A stretch of 43,634 bases of DNA from positions 1 to 43,634 of the forward strand of contig CAYPTJ010000032.1 in NCBI GenBank assembly GCA_964413845.1, given 5' to 3'. The position numbers and the translations under genes were made by a program. Positions 31,107 through 38,414 of the stretch are shown here, piece by piece. This DNA comes from CAYPTJ01 sp964413845 (GTDB taxonomy: Bacteria > Patescibacteriota > WWE3 > 9FT-COMBO-53-11). Every line of letters begins with the position of its first letter. Within the stretch, counting starts at the first letter, position 1. Under the pieces are notes generated by a model. It was not told where the DNA came from and ran no database searches. It saw only the letters and a list, made by a program, of their open reading frames with translations.

Positions 31107-31877
31107 ATGCGATACAAAAAGAAGCTAGGACAAAATTTTTTAATCGATCCACATGTTATCCGCGAAACGATAGAATCTGCACAGATCAGTAAGGCCAATG
31201 TAGTAGTTGAAGTCGGGGCGGGAACGGGGGCTCTTACCCGCCCGCTGGCGGAGAAGGCGAGAAAAGTCATCGCTGTCGAGATTGACAAAGATTTGATTCC
31301 CGAGCTCCAAATGAACCTCAAGGGTTTGCCGACCAAGTCGAGCCTCGCCTCTGGCGGGGAAAACGTTGAGATTATCAATGAAGATATCCTCAAACTGGAA
31401 ATTGGAAACTGGAAATTAGCAGATTTCAAGGTCATTGGATCGATTCCCTACCAGATCACCTCACCTTTGATTCACAAGCTGTTGAAAACAATCCCCAGAC
31501 CAGAATCGATCACAATTGTTGTTCAAAAGGAAGTGGCGGAAAAGATCGTAGCAAAACCACCAAGTGCAACTTACCTTTCAAACTTTGTTGCTAATTTTGG
31601 GCAGGCAAAGATTCTTCGGATCATTAAGCCAAACGCTTTCCGTCCTCAACCCAAAGTCGATTCTGCTCTTCTTCACATCGCTCTATACCCTAAACCCTAT
31701 ACCCTAGACCCTAAATTCGAATCCTTCCTCCATCATGGCTTCGCCCAGCCGCGAAAGATGCTCAACAAGCGGTTTCCAAAAGAACTGCTTCAAAAAATTG
31801 GAATTGATCCTCAAAGACGACCCCAAACCTTAGGCTTTGAGGAGTGGGTAAAACTTTTTAAAGCAACAAGAGGTTAA
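31107..31877 (+). CDS. rsmA: 16S rRNA dimethyladenosine transferase RsmA/KsgA
   Basis: 256 residues. Family features: GQNFLIDPHVI, SAM motif I VVEVGAGTGALTRPL, catalytic NIPY-type motif seen here as GSIPYQITSPL (Asn replaced by Ser), and FRPQPKVDSALL. It dimethylates A1518/A1519 of 16S rRNA. Three repeat segments are translated in frame: a GC palindrome (31336-31359) and two AT word repeats (31391-31419, 31683-31717). The stop codon overlaps the convergent stop at 31874. The Asn-to-Ser change in the catalytic motif is unusual and worth checking. Confidence 0.93.
   Translation: MRYKKKLGQNFLIDPHVIRETIESAQISKANVVVEVGAGTGALTRPLAEKARKVIAVEIDKDLIPELQMNLKGLPTKSSLASGGENVEIINEDILKLEIGNWKLADFKVIGSIPYQITSPLIHKLLKTIPRPESITIVVQKEVAEKIVAKPPSATYLSNFVANFGQAKILRIIKPNAFRPQPKVDSALLHIALYPKPYTLDPKFESFLHHGFAQPRKMLNKRFPKELLQKIGIDPQRRPQTLGFEEWVKLFKATRG
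31336..31359. repeat. GC palindromic segment in frame in rsmA
   Basis: Contains GAGCCTCGCCTCTGGCGGG. The reverse complement of CGCCTCTGGCGGG matches CCCGCCAGAGGCG in the hairpin of RNA copy 1 (18270-18282). Confidence 0.65.
31391..31419. repeat. ACTGGAAATTGGAA word repeat in frame in rsmA
   Basis: Variants of CTGGAAATTGGAA in a row encode LEIGNWKLADF. Confidence 0.55.
31683..31717. repeat. CCCTAAACCCTATAC word repeat in frame in rsmA
   Basis: Four variants of ACCCTA(A/T) encode YPKPYTLDPK. It looks telomere-like but matches the spacer filler at 17845-17915. Confidence 0.65.
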
Positions 31878-32887
31878 TACCGGCGGAGAAATTTGCGGAC
31901 CCGCTCGACACCGGCGACGGCGAGGTAGCGCTTGGTTAAAGGATAATCCCAGGCGCCAAGATAATCCATCCGATACCCCCCGAAACCCTTTTTGAAAAGG
32001 GAGTAGCCATACCAGGGGTGGTGAGGATCATCGGTTGGGGCGATCCCCCAAAGGTCGTAGAAGTCAAGATCCTCCTTCTTCGCCTGCCGAATCGCTTCCC
32101 ACTGAAGAACATAAGCGGCGGGAATGTCACTTCTTACAGAGGCGGCATGAAGGTAAGTTGCGGTGTCGCCGTAGGTAACGATGACTGCCACCGCCAAGAT
32201 ATTGCTCTGATATTTCGCCAGATAAAGCTCCGCCATTCCGCGGGGAGCGAGGATCTCAAACTGAGTTTGCAGGTACTTTCGCGAATGGGGGGTAAAGCCC
32301 TGCCGCCTGTAGGTAGCAACCATCAAGCGGTGGAATTCCTCCATCATTTCTGGATCACGGCTGCGTTCAACCTCAATCCCCATCTCCTGCCCTCTCCTGA
32401 CAAGATAACGGGTCGTCTTGCGCATCCCCATCAGAAGAGCCTCCTCGGGTGCACGAAGGTCCAAAAGAAGGGTCGCCCCTCCCGCTTGGGAGGTAGCAGC
32501 GATTGGACGGAAGCCTAACTTTCTCAAAAGCTCCTTCCCTTCCTCCGTCGCCTCCCAAGGGGGTTCTACCCTTAAATAGTCCACCTTCTTACTCTCCGCT
32601 AACTTTTTAAGATAATCTATTAAACTTATCACTGGTCCCTTATCGCTGGTCACTATCAGAGGTCCGTGGGGAACATAAACAAACTGCCCTAACTTTCGTC
32701 CACCAACTAATGCCTGTACCCCCCCAACCATCTTTCCCCTGTCAAGCAACCCCAGCCGGTGGTGGGAAAGGCCCATCGCGTCCTGAAATTCCCCCCAAGC
32801 CCAGGATTGAAGAAAGGGAGTATGGGGGGGTTGCGCAAGGACAAACTTCTCCCAGGTTTTCTCATCCAAGATCTCTTTGATCTCCAC
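31874..32887 (-). CDS. FemABX-family peptidyltransferase (lipid II cross-bridge type)
   Basis: 337 residues of double-GNAT fold. Family features: SWAWGEFQDAMG at the start, FVYVPHGPL, the YLRVEPPWE strand, and the C-terminal ADSF-like block FYDLWGIAPTDDPHHPWYGY then FKKGFGGYRMDYLG. Fem proteins add amino acids from aminoacyl-tRNA to the lipid II stem peptide. A word repeat (about 32627-32661) encodes ISLIDYLK-adjacent residues in frame. It is divergent from a second family member by only 25 bases. Confidence 0.92.
   Translation of the reverse strand: MEIKEILDEKTWEKFVLAQPPHTPFLQSWAWGEFQDAMGLSHHRLGLLDRGKMVGGVQALVGGRKLGQFVYVPHGPLIVTSDKGPVISLIDYLKKLAESKKVDYLRVEPPWEATEEGKELLRKLGFRPIAATSQAGGATLLLDLRAPEEALLMGMRKTTRYLVRRGQEMGIEVERSRDPEMMEEFHRLMVATYRRQGFTPHSRKYLQTQFEILAPRGMAELYLAKYQSNILAVAVIVTYGDTATYLHAASVRSDIPAAYVLQWEAIRQAKKEDLDFYDLWGIAPTDDPHHPWYGYSLFKKGFGGYRMDYLGAWDYPLTKRYLAVAGVERVRKFLRRY
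32627..32661. repeat. TTATCACTGGTCC word repeat in frame in the minus-strand femX-like gene
   Basis: TTATCACTGGTCCC and TTATCGCTGGTCAC in tandem encode LIVTSDKGPVISL. Confidence 0.55.
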
Positions 32888-32912
32888 CCTGATAGAATGT
32901 TAGCAGATTACA

Positions 32913-33866
32913 ATGTTGAGCAATCTACGGCAGTCAAAGGAATGGGCGAGATTTCTCGCCTCCCAGGGTTGGATAGTTGAGGAGGTTGGCGGGACAAAAG
33001 CTTACATTCGCAAACTCCCCGTTTATGGTTCGGTAATTAAGATTCAAAGACCTCCCAAGGTCCCTCCGGTTGAAGCAATTGATAAACTGGCACAAAAACA
33101 CCGCGCCCTCTTCGTCAAAGTTGAACCACTCTCAACTGCTAACTATGAACTATCAACTAGTCATGGATTCATCCATGACTCTAGCCCAAATCTTCCCACC
33201 AAAACGATTATCATTGATCTTACCAAATCTGAGGAAGAGTTATGGCAAAATCTCTCCCAAGATGCTCGGCAAAGCATTCGCAAGGCAAAAAGTGATCAGT
33301 TATTAGTTATTAGTTATCGGTATGGAGAAAATAAGTTCGCTGAAGCGTTGAAGGAGTTTCACCAACTTCTTAAAAGAACTGGACGGCGTCAGAGATTCTG
33401 GACCCCAAGCCTCGATCAGCTTAAGACCAAGCTTGAGTACTTCGGCAAGAATGCTGTCCTTTTTCTTGCCTACTCCCCTATGCCAGATCAACCGATTGCC
33501 GGCCGCCTTCGGCGACCCGCTTCGCCGCGAGGCGAGGCCTCACCTCTGGCGGGCGCATTCAACTTGATCCACGACAGGATTAGCTACGGGTGCTATGCCG
33601 CCTCCTCCACCAAGGGTCGGGAGTTCCACGCCCCCTACCTTCTTATCTGGGAGATTATAAAGAAGGGGAAAGACTCAAAACTTAGAGCTCTAGACCTGGA
33701 AGGAATCTATGATCCTCGCTACCATAAACTCACCAAAAGCTGGCAGGGCTTTACCGTTTTCAAACGAAAGTTTGGAGGAAAGGAGAAAGAGTACCCCCCT
33801 CCGCTTGTGAAGTATTACCACCCGTTGGTTAGGTTGCTTTTTAAGGTTGGTTCTTTGTTCGACTAA
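32913..33866 (+). CDS. FemABX-family peptidyltransferase, second paralogue
   Basis: 317 residues. RQSKEWARFLASQGW, the LFVKVEP strand, WQNLSQDARQSIRKAK and the late block LDLEGIYDPRYH then FKRKFGGKEKEYPP mark the family. Probable role: adding a second residue to the lipid II peptide bridge. It holds three repeat insertions in frame: AT word repeats (33128-33180 and 33291-33320) and a long GC-palindromic segment (33499-33555, encoding LRRPASPRGEASPLAGA). It is the most repeat-loaded gene in the window, yet the frame and family motifs are intact. Confidence 0.9.
   Translation: MLSNLRQSKEWARFLASQGWIVEEVGGTKAYIRKLPVYGSVIKIQRPPKVPPVEAIDKLAQKHRALFVKVEPLSTANYELSTSHGFIHDSSPNLPTKTIIIDLTKSEEELWQNLSQDARQSIRKAKSDQLLVISYRYGENKFAEALKEFHQLLKRTGRRQRFWTPSLDQLKTKLEYFGKNAVLFLAYSPMPDQPIAGRLRRPASPRGEASPLAGAFNLIHDRISYGCYAASSTKGREFHAPYLLIWEIIKKGKDSKLRALDLEGIYDPRYHKLTKSWQGFTVFKRKFGGKEKEYPPPLVKYYHPLVRLLFKVGSLFD
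33128..33180. repeat. AACTATGAACTATCAAC word repeat with inverted repeat, in frame in the plus-strand femX-like gene
   Basis: Variants of CTCAACTGCTAACTATGAAC are followed by AGTCATGGAT-TC-ATCCATGACT, a perfect 10-bp inverted repeat (33159-33180). All of it is translated. Confidence 0.65.
33291..33320. repeat. TTATTAGTTATTAG word repeat in frame
   Basis: Variants of AGTTATTAGTTATTAG encode DQLLVISYRY. Confidence 0.55.
33499..33555. repeat. Long GC-palindromic segment in frame in the plus-strand femX-like gene
   Basis: Contains GCCGCCTTCGGCG, CGCTTCGCCGCGAGGCG and CACCTCTGGCGGG, a compound of the motifs seen singly in the kinase gene and rsmA. Confidence 0.65.
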
Positions 33867-33867
33867 G

Positions 33868-34356
33868 ATGGATCTTATCTCACACGCACTTTGGGGAGTA
33901 AACTTAATCAGAAGCCGTGAACTTCTCCCCCTGGTAGTTGGGGTTTCACTCCTTCCTGATCTTGGGACGCTACCTGGAGTTTATGAAGTTCTTCGCCGCT
34001 ACTACCAAGACTACCGAAGGGGAGTTCGAAGGAACTTCCGCCAGCTTTTAACCGATTGGCAGAGAATTGCCCCGAGCAATTTTGCTCTCAACTTTTACCT
34101 TGCTTTTCACAATGTTTTTGCCTGGCTCGCCTTTTCTCTCCTTCTCTTTCTTTTTGCCCAAAACTACCTTATCCTCTCCCTCGCTTACCTCTGGCACCTT
34201 CTTATCGATATTTCCACCCACTACGAACCAAAACCCCTCTACCCCCTCTCTAAACCCGGTCGTAGATCTTTTGATTCGCGAACAGACTGGTGGATACTGC
34301 CGGTCAATCTCCTCCTCTTAGGCACCATTAATTTCGCTATCGCTTTTCTCTGGTAA
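33868..34356 (+). CDS. DUF457/YdjM-like membrane protein (predicted metal-dependent hydrolase fold)
   Basis: 162 residues from the ATG at 33868; the open frame starts earlier but MDLISHALWG is the typical family opening. The conserved LLPDLG motif and a later LWHLLIDISTH match the His/Asp pattern of DUF457-type membrane hydrolases. About three TM helices. It follows the FemABX gene by one base, so it is probably co-transcribed. Function in the family is uncertain. Confidence 0.72.
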   Translation: MDLISHALWGVNLIRSRELLPLVVGVSLLPDLGTLPGVYEVLRRYYQDYRRGVRRNFRQLLTDWQRIAPSNFALNFYLAFHNVFAWLAFSLLLFLFAQNYLILSLAYLWHLLIDISTHYEPKPLYPLSKPGRRSFDSRTDWWILPVNLLLLGTINFAIAFLW

Positions 34357-35361
34357 TTAAAGAATCAAGGTATTAAAGAGGAAGCCGAGGAGAAGAACTA
34401 AGGGGACGGTAACCAAAACCAGAGCTAGCGCTGCTCGCTTGCCAATGTTGGTTAAAACAATTCCAACCTCAGTAAAATCGGTTACCACCCCTGCCTGGAG
34501 AAAAACGAAGGCGTTACCGAAAGCCCCAGTCTGTTTATATAGTTCAAAAGCGAGGGGGGAAGAGCCCTCAGAGCAGACCTCGATTATCGAGGCCAAGACT
34601 AAAGTTGCCAGCATTCCTAAGATTGTTGGGCCGAAAAACTGATGAAAGATTCGTTCAGGAATATACGCCCCTAAAACCGAAGCTAAGAAAAAGCCTAACA
34701 GGATCCACCAAACAACCATTTTTGCCAGATCCCAGACGCTTTTGAACACTCCAAAGATCAAAACTTTTAACCCAGGAAAGTGCCAAACTATCTTCCCCCT
34801 TCTTGGTCTCAACTTCGCTCCCTCAATCAACCCTTTATCTTCTAAAATCTGAAAAATAAAACCGGAGATGAGTGCCACAACTAAAGCTCCGCCGATTATA
34901 AAAAGAGCCTTCGAACCAAAGAGAGACAAGAGAAGGAAGGTGATTGACAGATTAGCCCAAGGGGAAGCAAGCAGAAATGTCAAAGTTGAGGCAGTAGAAG
35001 CTCCTTTTTTGTAAAGAGAGACGGCAATCGCCAGGATTCCGTGAGAGCAGGCTGAGGCAAGGAATCCAAGAAAAACGGCAATAATTATGCTCCGCCTTCC
35101 ACGAGCCAGCAAGTTGACCATAAATTCTGGAGGGATCAAGACCTCAATCAGTCCACCAATCGCTAACCCCAAAAGAATTGCCCACCAGGTCAACTTTAGA
35201 TATTGCCAAAAGGTCCTAAACAGCGGCGATAATAGAGTACTCCCAAACAAAAGAAGGGTAAGATGAGTGATGAAAGTTATGAAAATTACTGCCCCAATAA
35301 CAAATAGTGGCTCTCGATACCAAGGCTGGCGCTGATGACAACAGGCGTGCGTTTCTTCCAT
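34357..35361 (-). CDS. Permease of the ArsP/SO_0444 (DUF318) family, metal efflux type
   Basis: 334 residues with about eight TM helices in two similar halves. The motif SACSHGILAIAVSLYKKGAS and the second-half counterpart VCSEGSSPLAFELYKQTGAF are typical of the family, whose SO_0444 branch exports copper or zinc and whose ArsP branch exports organoarsenicals. A CC-H motif lies near the N terminus (HACCHQRQ). It is downstream of csoR and an HMA-like membrane protein on the same strand, which favours metal efflux under CsoR control. Confidence 0.85.
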   Translation of the reverse strand: MEETHACCHQRQPWYREPLFVIGAVIFITFITHLTLLLFGSTLLSPLFRTFWQYLKLTWWAILLGLAIGGLIEVLIPPEFMVNLLARGRRSIIIAVFLGFLASACSHGILAIAVSLYKKGASTASTLTFLLASPWANLSITFLLLSLFGSKALFIIGGALVVALISGFIFQILEDKGLIEGAKLRPRRGKIVWHFPGLKVLIFGVFKSVWDLAKMVVWWILLGFFLASVLGAYIPERIFHQFFGPTILGMLATLVLASIIEVCSEGSSPLAFELYKQTGAFGNAFVFLQAGVVTDFTEVGIVLTNIGKRAALALVLVTVPLVLLLGFLFNTLIL

Positions 35362-35419
35362 CTTGTTAAACTACGTAGGCTTTGTAAACCTCAAAAATTT
35401 CCAGGTTCAAAATCCCTTC

Positions 35420-35989
35420 TTAAGAGGTTTGACTGGAGTCGAAACTAACTTCAAAAAAATTCGGCAGTCTAAATCTTATCTCCCTTACCCCCTCAATCCT
35501 CTGCAACTCATCAACGACCAAAGGCGCGTGGCCGGAACAGGGAATCTCAACTTTCAAAATCTTTGTCACCAATCCAGTTTGTCCCGAAACCATCACTTCA
35601 CCCTTACTTAGCCGCAGTGCTTTCAAATTTGTCAGCAGAGGAAAAACGACCAAATAAAGTAACAAATTGATCCCTACAACTGCGGCGAATAAAGTCAAAA
35701 GATAGCCCTTCTTTTCTTTAATGCCCAACCAGGAAAGCTTCCGAATCCGGTATAAATAAACGAGCGCCGAAAGCACTACCAACCCAAAAAGAAAAATCCA
35801 CCAATAAAGGAAAAAGGCGGGCATTAGCAACCAGTTCCGGAAAAAGGCCGTAGCTGCGGTTGAGCCACCAATTGAAAGTATCAAAAAGATCAAACAAAAG
35901 CTGTGAGGCAAAAGGCCATAAACCAAACCGGACCAAAAAACAGTTGTTTTTTTATCTTTAACCTCACAACAGCTTCTTTTATTTTCCAT
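35420..35989 (-). CDS. Membrane protein with C-terminal HMA-like metal-binding domain
   Basis: 189 residues from the ATG at 35989, behind GGAAGGAGAA; the longer open frame upstream is rejected because it overlaps csoR deeply. Cytoplasmic start with Cys-Cys (KRSCCEVKD), four TM helices, then a ~65-residue heavy-metal-associated-like fold (TKILKVEIPCSGHAPLVVDE ... FEVSFD). The site reads CSGHA, not the usual CxxC, so Cys/His ligation would be expected. The start overlaps the csoR stop by 11 bases. Delivery of metal to the downstream permease is inferred. Confidence 0.78.
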   Translation of the reverse strand: MENKRSCCEVKDKKTTVFWSGLVYGLLPHSFCLIFLILSIGGSTAATAFFRNWLLMPAFFLYWWIFLFGLVVLSALVYLYRIRKLSWLGIKEKKGYLLTLFAAVVGINLLLYLVVFPLLTNLKALRLSKGEVMVSGQTGLVTKILKVEIPCSGHAPLVVDELQRIEGVREIRFRLPNFFEVSFDSSQTS

Positions 35990-36260
35990 TTTCTCCTTCC
36001 TTAAAAACTTCAATAATCTCCCTAAAGATTCTTTTTCTCTCCTTTTCACTTTTGCCCTTGACTGCTTTGGTGACACAGGTTTCGAGGTGGTTTCGGAGGA
36101 CCAACTCATTGACCTTTTTTAAAGCGGCGGTTACCGCCTGGTTTTGGCGGATGATATCGATACAGTACTTATCTTCTTCAATCATCTTAGCCACTCCTTT
36201 GAGGTGGCCGATCAAATAGCTCATTCGGTTAAGGAGGGTTTTCTTGCGTTTGTTGATCAT
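35979..36260 (-). CDS. csoR: CsoR/RcnR-family metal-sensing repressor
   Basis: 93 residues, all helical. RMSYLIGHLKGVAKMIEEDKYC is the family start, and the metal ligands Cys (KYCIDI), His and Cys (NHLETCV) follow the Cu(I)-CsoR pattern. It represses its operon until metal binds. A matching GC-rich dyad lies just upstream at 36271-36291. It precedes the HMA-like protein and the permease, giving a three-gene operon. Confidence 0.9.
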   Translation of the reverse strand: MINKRKKTLLNRMSYLIGHLKGVAKMIEEDKYCIDIIRQNQAVTAALKKVNELVLRNHLETCVTKAVKGKSEKERKRIFREIIEVFKEGENGK

Positions 36261-36270
36261 GGAATCCTAG

Positions 36271-36330
36271 ATACCCCCCCATGGGGGGTATGGTTGAATT
36301 TAGCTTACTAGATCGGGGGTACCATGTCAA
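36271..36330 (-). promoter_or_regulatory. csoR: csoR operon promoter with CsoR-type operator
   Basis: On the minus strand TTGACA (36325-36330) and TAAGCT (36302-36307) are spaced 17 bases. Directly downstream is the dyad ATACCCCCC-CAT-GGGGGGTAT (36271-36291), matching the TACCCC...GGGGTA core of known CsoR operators. It overlaps the expected start of transcription, so autorepression is inferred. The -35 lies at the 3' end of the CofE-like gene. Confidence 0.82.
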
Positions 36331-37025
36331 CTTTCCCGCAAAATACAAAGTGGGGTTTGCTCTCGCGATTGGCCCATCGGGTTTCCAGCGAGAACAACTT
36401 CAACCAATTTCCGATCCACCTCTTTTGAGGCGGCGAGAACACGTGCCGCTTTATCGTTAGTGTCAGCGATCACCACCGGAAACCCCAATACCTTTTCCAG
36501 CTGAGCAACGACTCTCCCCGGATTCTTTGGTCCTAATTTGGCATGGCGATTGTAAGGAGGTAGGGTATAGTTGCAAGGTCCATCAATCGCATTAATGTTT
36601 CCCCCGACAACGTGGTAGAAAACTCCCCTTATTCCAAAAGGTTTAGTGATAGCGCTGAGAAGAAGAGCTAAGGCGAAGCGGAAAGGATTTGCATCCCGCA
36701 GAGCAAGCTCCATCGTGTAGGGGCTGCCGATCCCAATCCCGTAAGGTGGTTTATAGACAAATTTCGAAAGTAGTCTTGCCAGGAGAGAGGGTTCAACCAT
36801 CTCAATCGGGAACGATCGCCCCTGAGTGATCGCCACAATCCGCTCTCCAACGACCAAGATGTCACCGGGCTGGAGATGAGGCTTGGCATACTTTTCCACC
36901 ATCTTAACGATGTCATCGTTGGCAACGATCACGTGGGTTTTGATCGGGAGGCGGGCGAAGCGCTTTCCCGCAACCTTAATATAAAGCTTTCTTTCTGGGT
37001 TAGGTTTAAGCGGATTTTTGACCAT
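36327..37025 (-). CDS. CofE-like protein (F420-0:gamma-glutamyl ligase domain)
   Basis: 232 residues with CofE features: DILVVGERIVAITQGRS, GPCNYTLPPYNRHAKLGPKN and VVIADTNDKAARVLA. True CofE adds glutamates to F420-0. No other F420 gene is here, and CPR-type genomes are not known F420 makers, so another ligation activity (for example amide linkage on a cell-wall precursor) is possible. It follows murB by 26 bases in the same orientation. Confidence 0.82.
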   Translation of the reverse strand: MVKNPLKPNPERKLYIKVAGKRFARLPIKTHVIVANDDIVKMVEKYAKPHLQPGDILVVGERIVAITQGRSFPIEMVEPSLLARLLSKFVYKPPYGIGIGSPYTMELALRDANPFRFALALLLSAITKPFGIRGVFYHVVGGNINAIDGPCNYTLPPYNRHAKLGPKNPGRVVAQLEKVLGFPVVIADTNDKAARVLAASKEVDRKLVEVVLAGNPMGQSREQTPLCILRES

Positions 37026-37051
37026 CTTTAGAATCCAATATAAAGTACTCG

Positions 37052-37981
37052 CTAAAACTCGCCGACGTAACGGATCTCTTCCTCCAACTCGATTTTAAAC
37101 CTTTCTTTAACTTTTTCCCTACAGAGCTCAATCAAGGCAACTACATCCTTCGCTTTTGCTTCCCCAAGGTTGACGATCATATTTGCATGTTCCTTGGAGA
37201 TCTTTGCCCCACCGATCTTCCTCCCCTTTAACCCACACTCCTCAATCAGATAGGCGGTAGGAACCATCCCCCCTTTGATCTTTTCTTTCGGGATCATCTT
37301 TCTCGCCTCTAACCTCAATCCTCCAACCTCTAAATTTTTAAAGATACTTCCCGCTGAAGGGTAAGGAGGAACCTGCCGCCTAATTAAGTATTCTTGGACA
37401 AGCCGTTGACTTTCGGAGGGGTCGCCTTTTTTAAGCTTCAAGGTTACCTCAAGAATCACCCAGGGTTTTTCCTCAAAAATACTTTCCCGATAGCCAAACC
37501 TGCAATCACTGACAAGGAACAACCTTGTCATGTTATTTTCGTCTAAAATTTCTACCTTCTCCACCGTCTCAGAGAAATGGTGCCCGAAAGCTCCGGCGTT
37601 GCCAAAGACCGCTCCCCCAACCGTTCCAGGGATCCCCACCGCCCACTCCAATCCCGCCAAACCTGCCTGGATGGAATCGACGACCACCTCACCGAGAAGC
37701 ACCCCCGCCTCGGCAATGATCTTCCCATCTTTGATTCCCGACTTTTGACCTTTGATTTGCATGACCAACCCAGCGAATCCTTTATCAGCCACCAAAAGAT
37801 TACTTCCACCGCCCAAAATGAAAAAAGGAAGTCCGACTTCCCTCACCACCTTAACTGCTCGAATAACATCTTCTTTAGTTTTCGCGGTATAGAAATAACG
37901 CGCTGGCCCACCGATCTTAAAAGCAGTCAGCAGCGCCAAAGGAACATTCTCTTGAACCCCAGTAAGACCTTTTATCTCCAC
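37052..37981 (-). CDS. murB: UDP-N-acetylenolpyruvoylglucosamine reductase MurB
   Basis: 309 residues. FAD-binding FILGGGSNLLVADKG, GIPGTVGGAVFGNAGAFG, the catalytic Ser region YPSAGSIFKNL and the C-terminal SKEHANMIVNLGEAKAKDV, as in type II MurB. It reduces UDP-GlcNAc-enolpyruvate to UDP-MurNAc in the cytoplasm. It probably shares a transcript with the CofE-like gene. Confidence 0.95.
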   Translation of the reverse strand: MEIKGLTGVQENVPLALLTAFKIGGPARYFYTAKTKEDVIRAVKVVREVGLPFFILGGGSNLLVADKGFAGLVMQIKGQKSGIKDGKIIAEAGVLLGEVVVDSIQAGLAGLEWAVGIPGTVGGAVFGNAGAFGHHFSETVEKVEILDENNMTRLFLVSDCRFGYRESIFEEKPWVILEVTLKLKKGDPSESQRLVQEYLIRRQVPPYPSAGSIFKNLEVGGLRLEARKMIPKEKIKGGMVPTAYLIEECGLKGRKIGGAKISKEHANMIVNLGEAKAKDVVALIELCREKVKERFKIELEEEIRYVGEF

Positions 37982-38032
37982 AGGAGAAGTTTAGCAAAGA
38001 GGTAAGTAAATTTCCTTTGTGACTTTTTTGAT

Positions 38033-38293
38033 TTAGGACCCTTTCCGGAACTGTTCAAAGTTGGTAGCAACTGTTGGGTTGCTTGCTCTTAAAAGCTCAA
38101 GAACTTTGGTTCGCAGTTCAACTGAACTGATTATCCCGTCAATCGCCGCACTTTGGGCCCAGCTCTCAACCTGAGAAGCAATTCCTTCCGCCTCCCCTGG
38201 TGAGGCACCGGACCTCTGAAAACCAGCTGCCATCTTGCCCCGATCAAAGGGCTCTATCCGACCATCCTTCTTTCTCACTTTAAGCTCTGCCAT
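38033..38293 (-). CDS. Stand-alone ATP-cone domain protein
   Basis: 86 residues forming one ATP-cone: VRKKDGRIEPFDRGKMAAGF and the closing NPTVATNFEQFRK. ATP-cones sense ATP/dATP in NrdR and ribonucleotide reductases; here the NrdR zinc ribbon is absent. The start codon follows a long SD (AAGGGGGTGATG), as at both tatA genes. A nucleotide-sensing adaptor role is inferred. Confidence 0.8.
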   Translation of the reverse strand: MAELKVRKKDGRIEPFDRGKMAAGFQRSGASPGEAEGIASQVESWAQSAAIDGIISSVELRTKVLELLRASNPTVATNFEQFRKGS

Positions 38294-38414
38294 CAGTTCA
38301 TCACCCCCTTTGTGTTGTGGTCCAAGTTATCCTTTTAAGGATAGCAGTTTAAGGTCTTGCACCGCCCAAAAGCCAGCCTCCACGTTGGTTTGACGGAGCG
38401 TTTTGGGAACTGGA

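Noticed and set aside
31683..31717. Telomere-like CCCTAAACCCTA repeats.
   Set aside because: They are few, imperfect, translated in frame in rsmA, and match the spacer filler style seen at 17845-17915.
35990..36109. An N-terminal extension of the HMA-like membrane protein.
   Set aside because: It overlaps csoR in another frame; the ATG at 35989 has a good GGAGAA ribosome site and gives a sensible start.
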